Assembly (NCBI GenBank): GCA_009929975.1
Contig: RZZF01000122.1
Span: 1-5,961 of the forward strand
Reading direction: 5' to 3'
Origin: Clostridia bacterium
GTDB taxonomy: Bacteria; Bacillota; Clostridia; Saccharofermentanales; UBA5734
DNA: 5,961 nucleotides
Part shown: positions 5,838-5,961 of the stretch, one piece after another
Numbering within the stretch: position 1 is the first letter of the stretch
Layout: every line of letters starts with the position of its first letter
Program-made: the position numbers and the translations under genes
The notes under the pieces: model-generated
What the model was told of the DNA's origin: nothing
What the model saw: the letters and a program-made list of their open reading frames with translations, nothing else
The model's database searches: none

Positions 5838-5961
5838 ATGCGCATCGGCCTTTATTCGAATCCTGAGAAAGATCCTCAATATAAAATCGCCTGCCAGACG
5901 GCCGCTTGCCTGCGTCAGGCCGGCGTTCAGACCGTGGTCAGCGCCGCCTATGCTGATACGC
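5838..5961 (+). CDS. nadK: Probable NAD kinase, N-terminal part (3' end outside window)
   Basis: Only 41 codons are visible and no stop is reached. The start, MRIGLYSNPEKDPQYKIACQTAACLRQAGVQTVVS, fits the first strand and helix of bacterial NAD kinases: a short beta strand (RIGLYSN), a P-x-K-D turn, then a helix and a second strand. NAD kinase phosphorylates NAD to NADP using ATP in the cytoplasm. The catalytic GGDG motif would lie downstream and cannot be checked. Context supports the call, because in many Clostridia nadK follows dxs, usually after tlyA and before argR and recN. Here tlyA is missing and nadK comes directly after dxs across an 85-base spacer. The fold start is not unique to NAD kinases, so the call is less sure than the others. 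Confidence 0.78.
   Translation, partial: MRIGLYSNPEKDPQYKIACQTAACLRQAGVQTVVSAAYADT

Noticed and set aside
5780..5866. Short open frame from the ATG at 5780
   Set aside because: Only about 28 codons, no ribosome site, and it runs into nadK in another frame.

Overview
The window reads as an ordinary, densely packed housekeeping locus of a Bacillota (Firmicutes) genome. It is most likely from Clostridia or a relative, with GC a little above half by eye. The call rests on gene content and order: an Asp23/Gls24 family gene, amaP and a DUF2273 gene lead into nusB, xseA, xseB, ispA, dxs and nadK. All genes are on the + strand. No species can be named from this sequence alone. I see no mobile element, CRISPR array, RNA gene or phage gene, and nothing convincing on the - strand.

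Layout. Positions 1-965 hold an envelope-stress module: the 3' end of an Asp23 family gene, the membrane anchor AmaP, and a 78-residue DUF2273 membrane protein. Positions 978-2891 hold nucleic-acid genes: the antitermination factor NusB and both subunits of exonuclease VII (XseA, XseB). Positions 2884-5752 hold isoprenoid genes: a farnesyl diphosphate synthase (ispA) and 1-deoxy-D-xylulose-5-phosphate synthase (dxs, first step of the MEP pathway). After an 85-base spacer, the only real intergenic region, the first 41 codons of a probable NAD kinase (nadK) run off the end.

The genes from the asp23-family gene to dxs are joined by overlaps (4, 4, 14 and 8 bases) or gaps of 1 to 19 bases. They are very probably one transcript with translational coupling at several junctions. 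XseA and XseB form one enzyme. Dxs and IspA supply the start and a later chain-elongation step of isoprenoid synthesis. AmaP is expected to hold the Asp23 protein at the membrane. The spacer before nadK has a perfect TATAAT hexamer inside a perfect 7-base inverted repeat, so nadK may start a separately controlled unit. The tlyA/yqxC gene often found between dxs and the downstream genes in related genomes is absent here.

I found no undescribed system. The points most worth a second look are the nadK upstream region, the missing tlyA, the shared C-terminal domain of the Asp23 protein and AmaP, the long N-terminal tail of XseB, and a high density of GATC.
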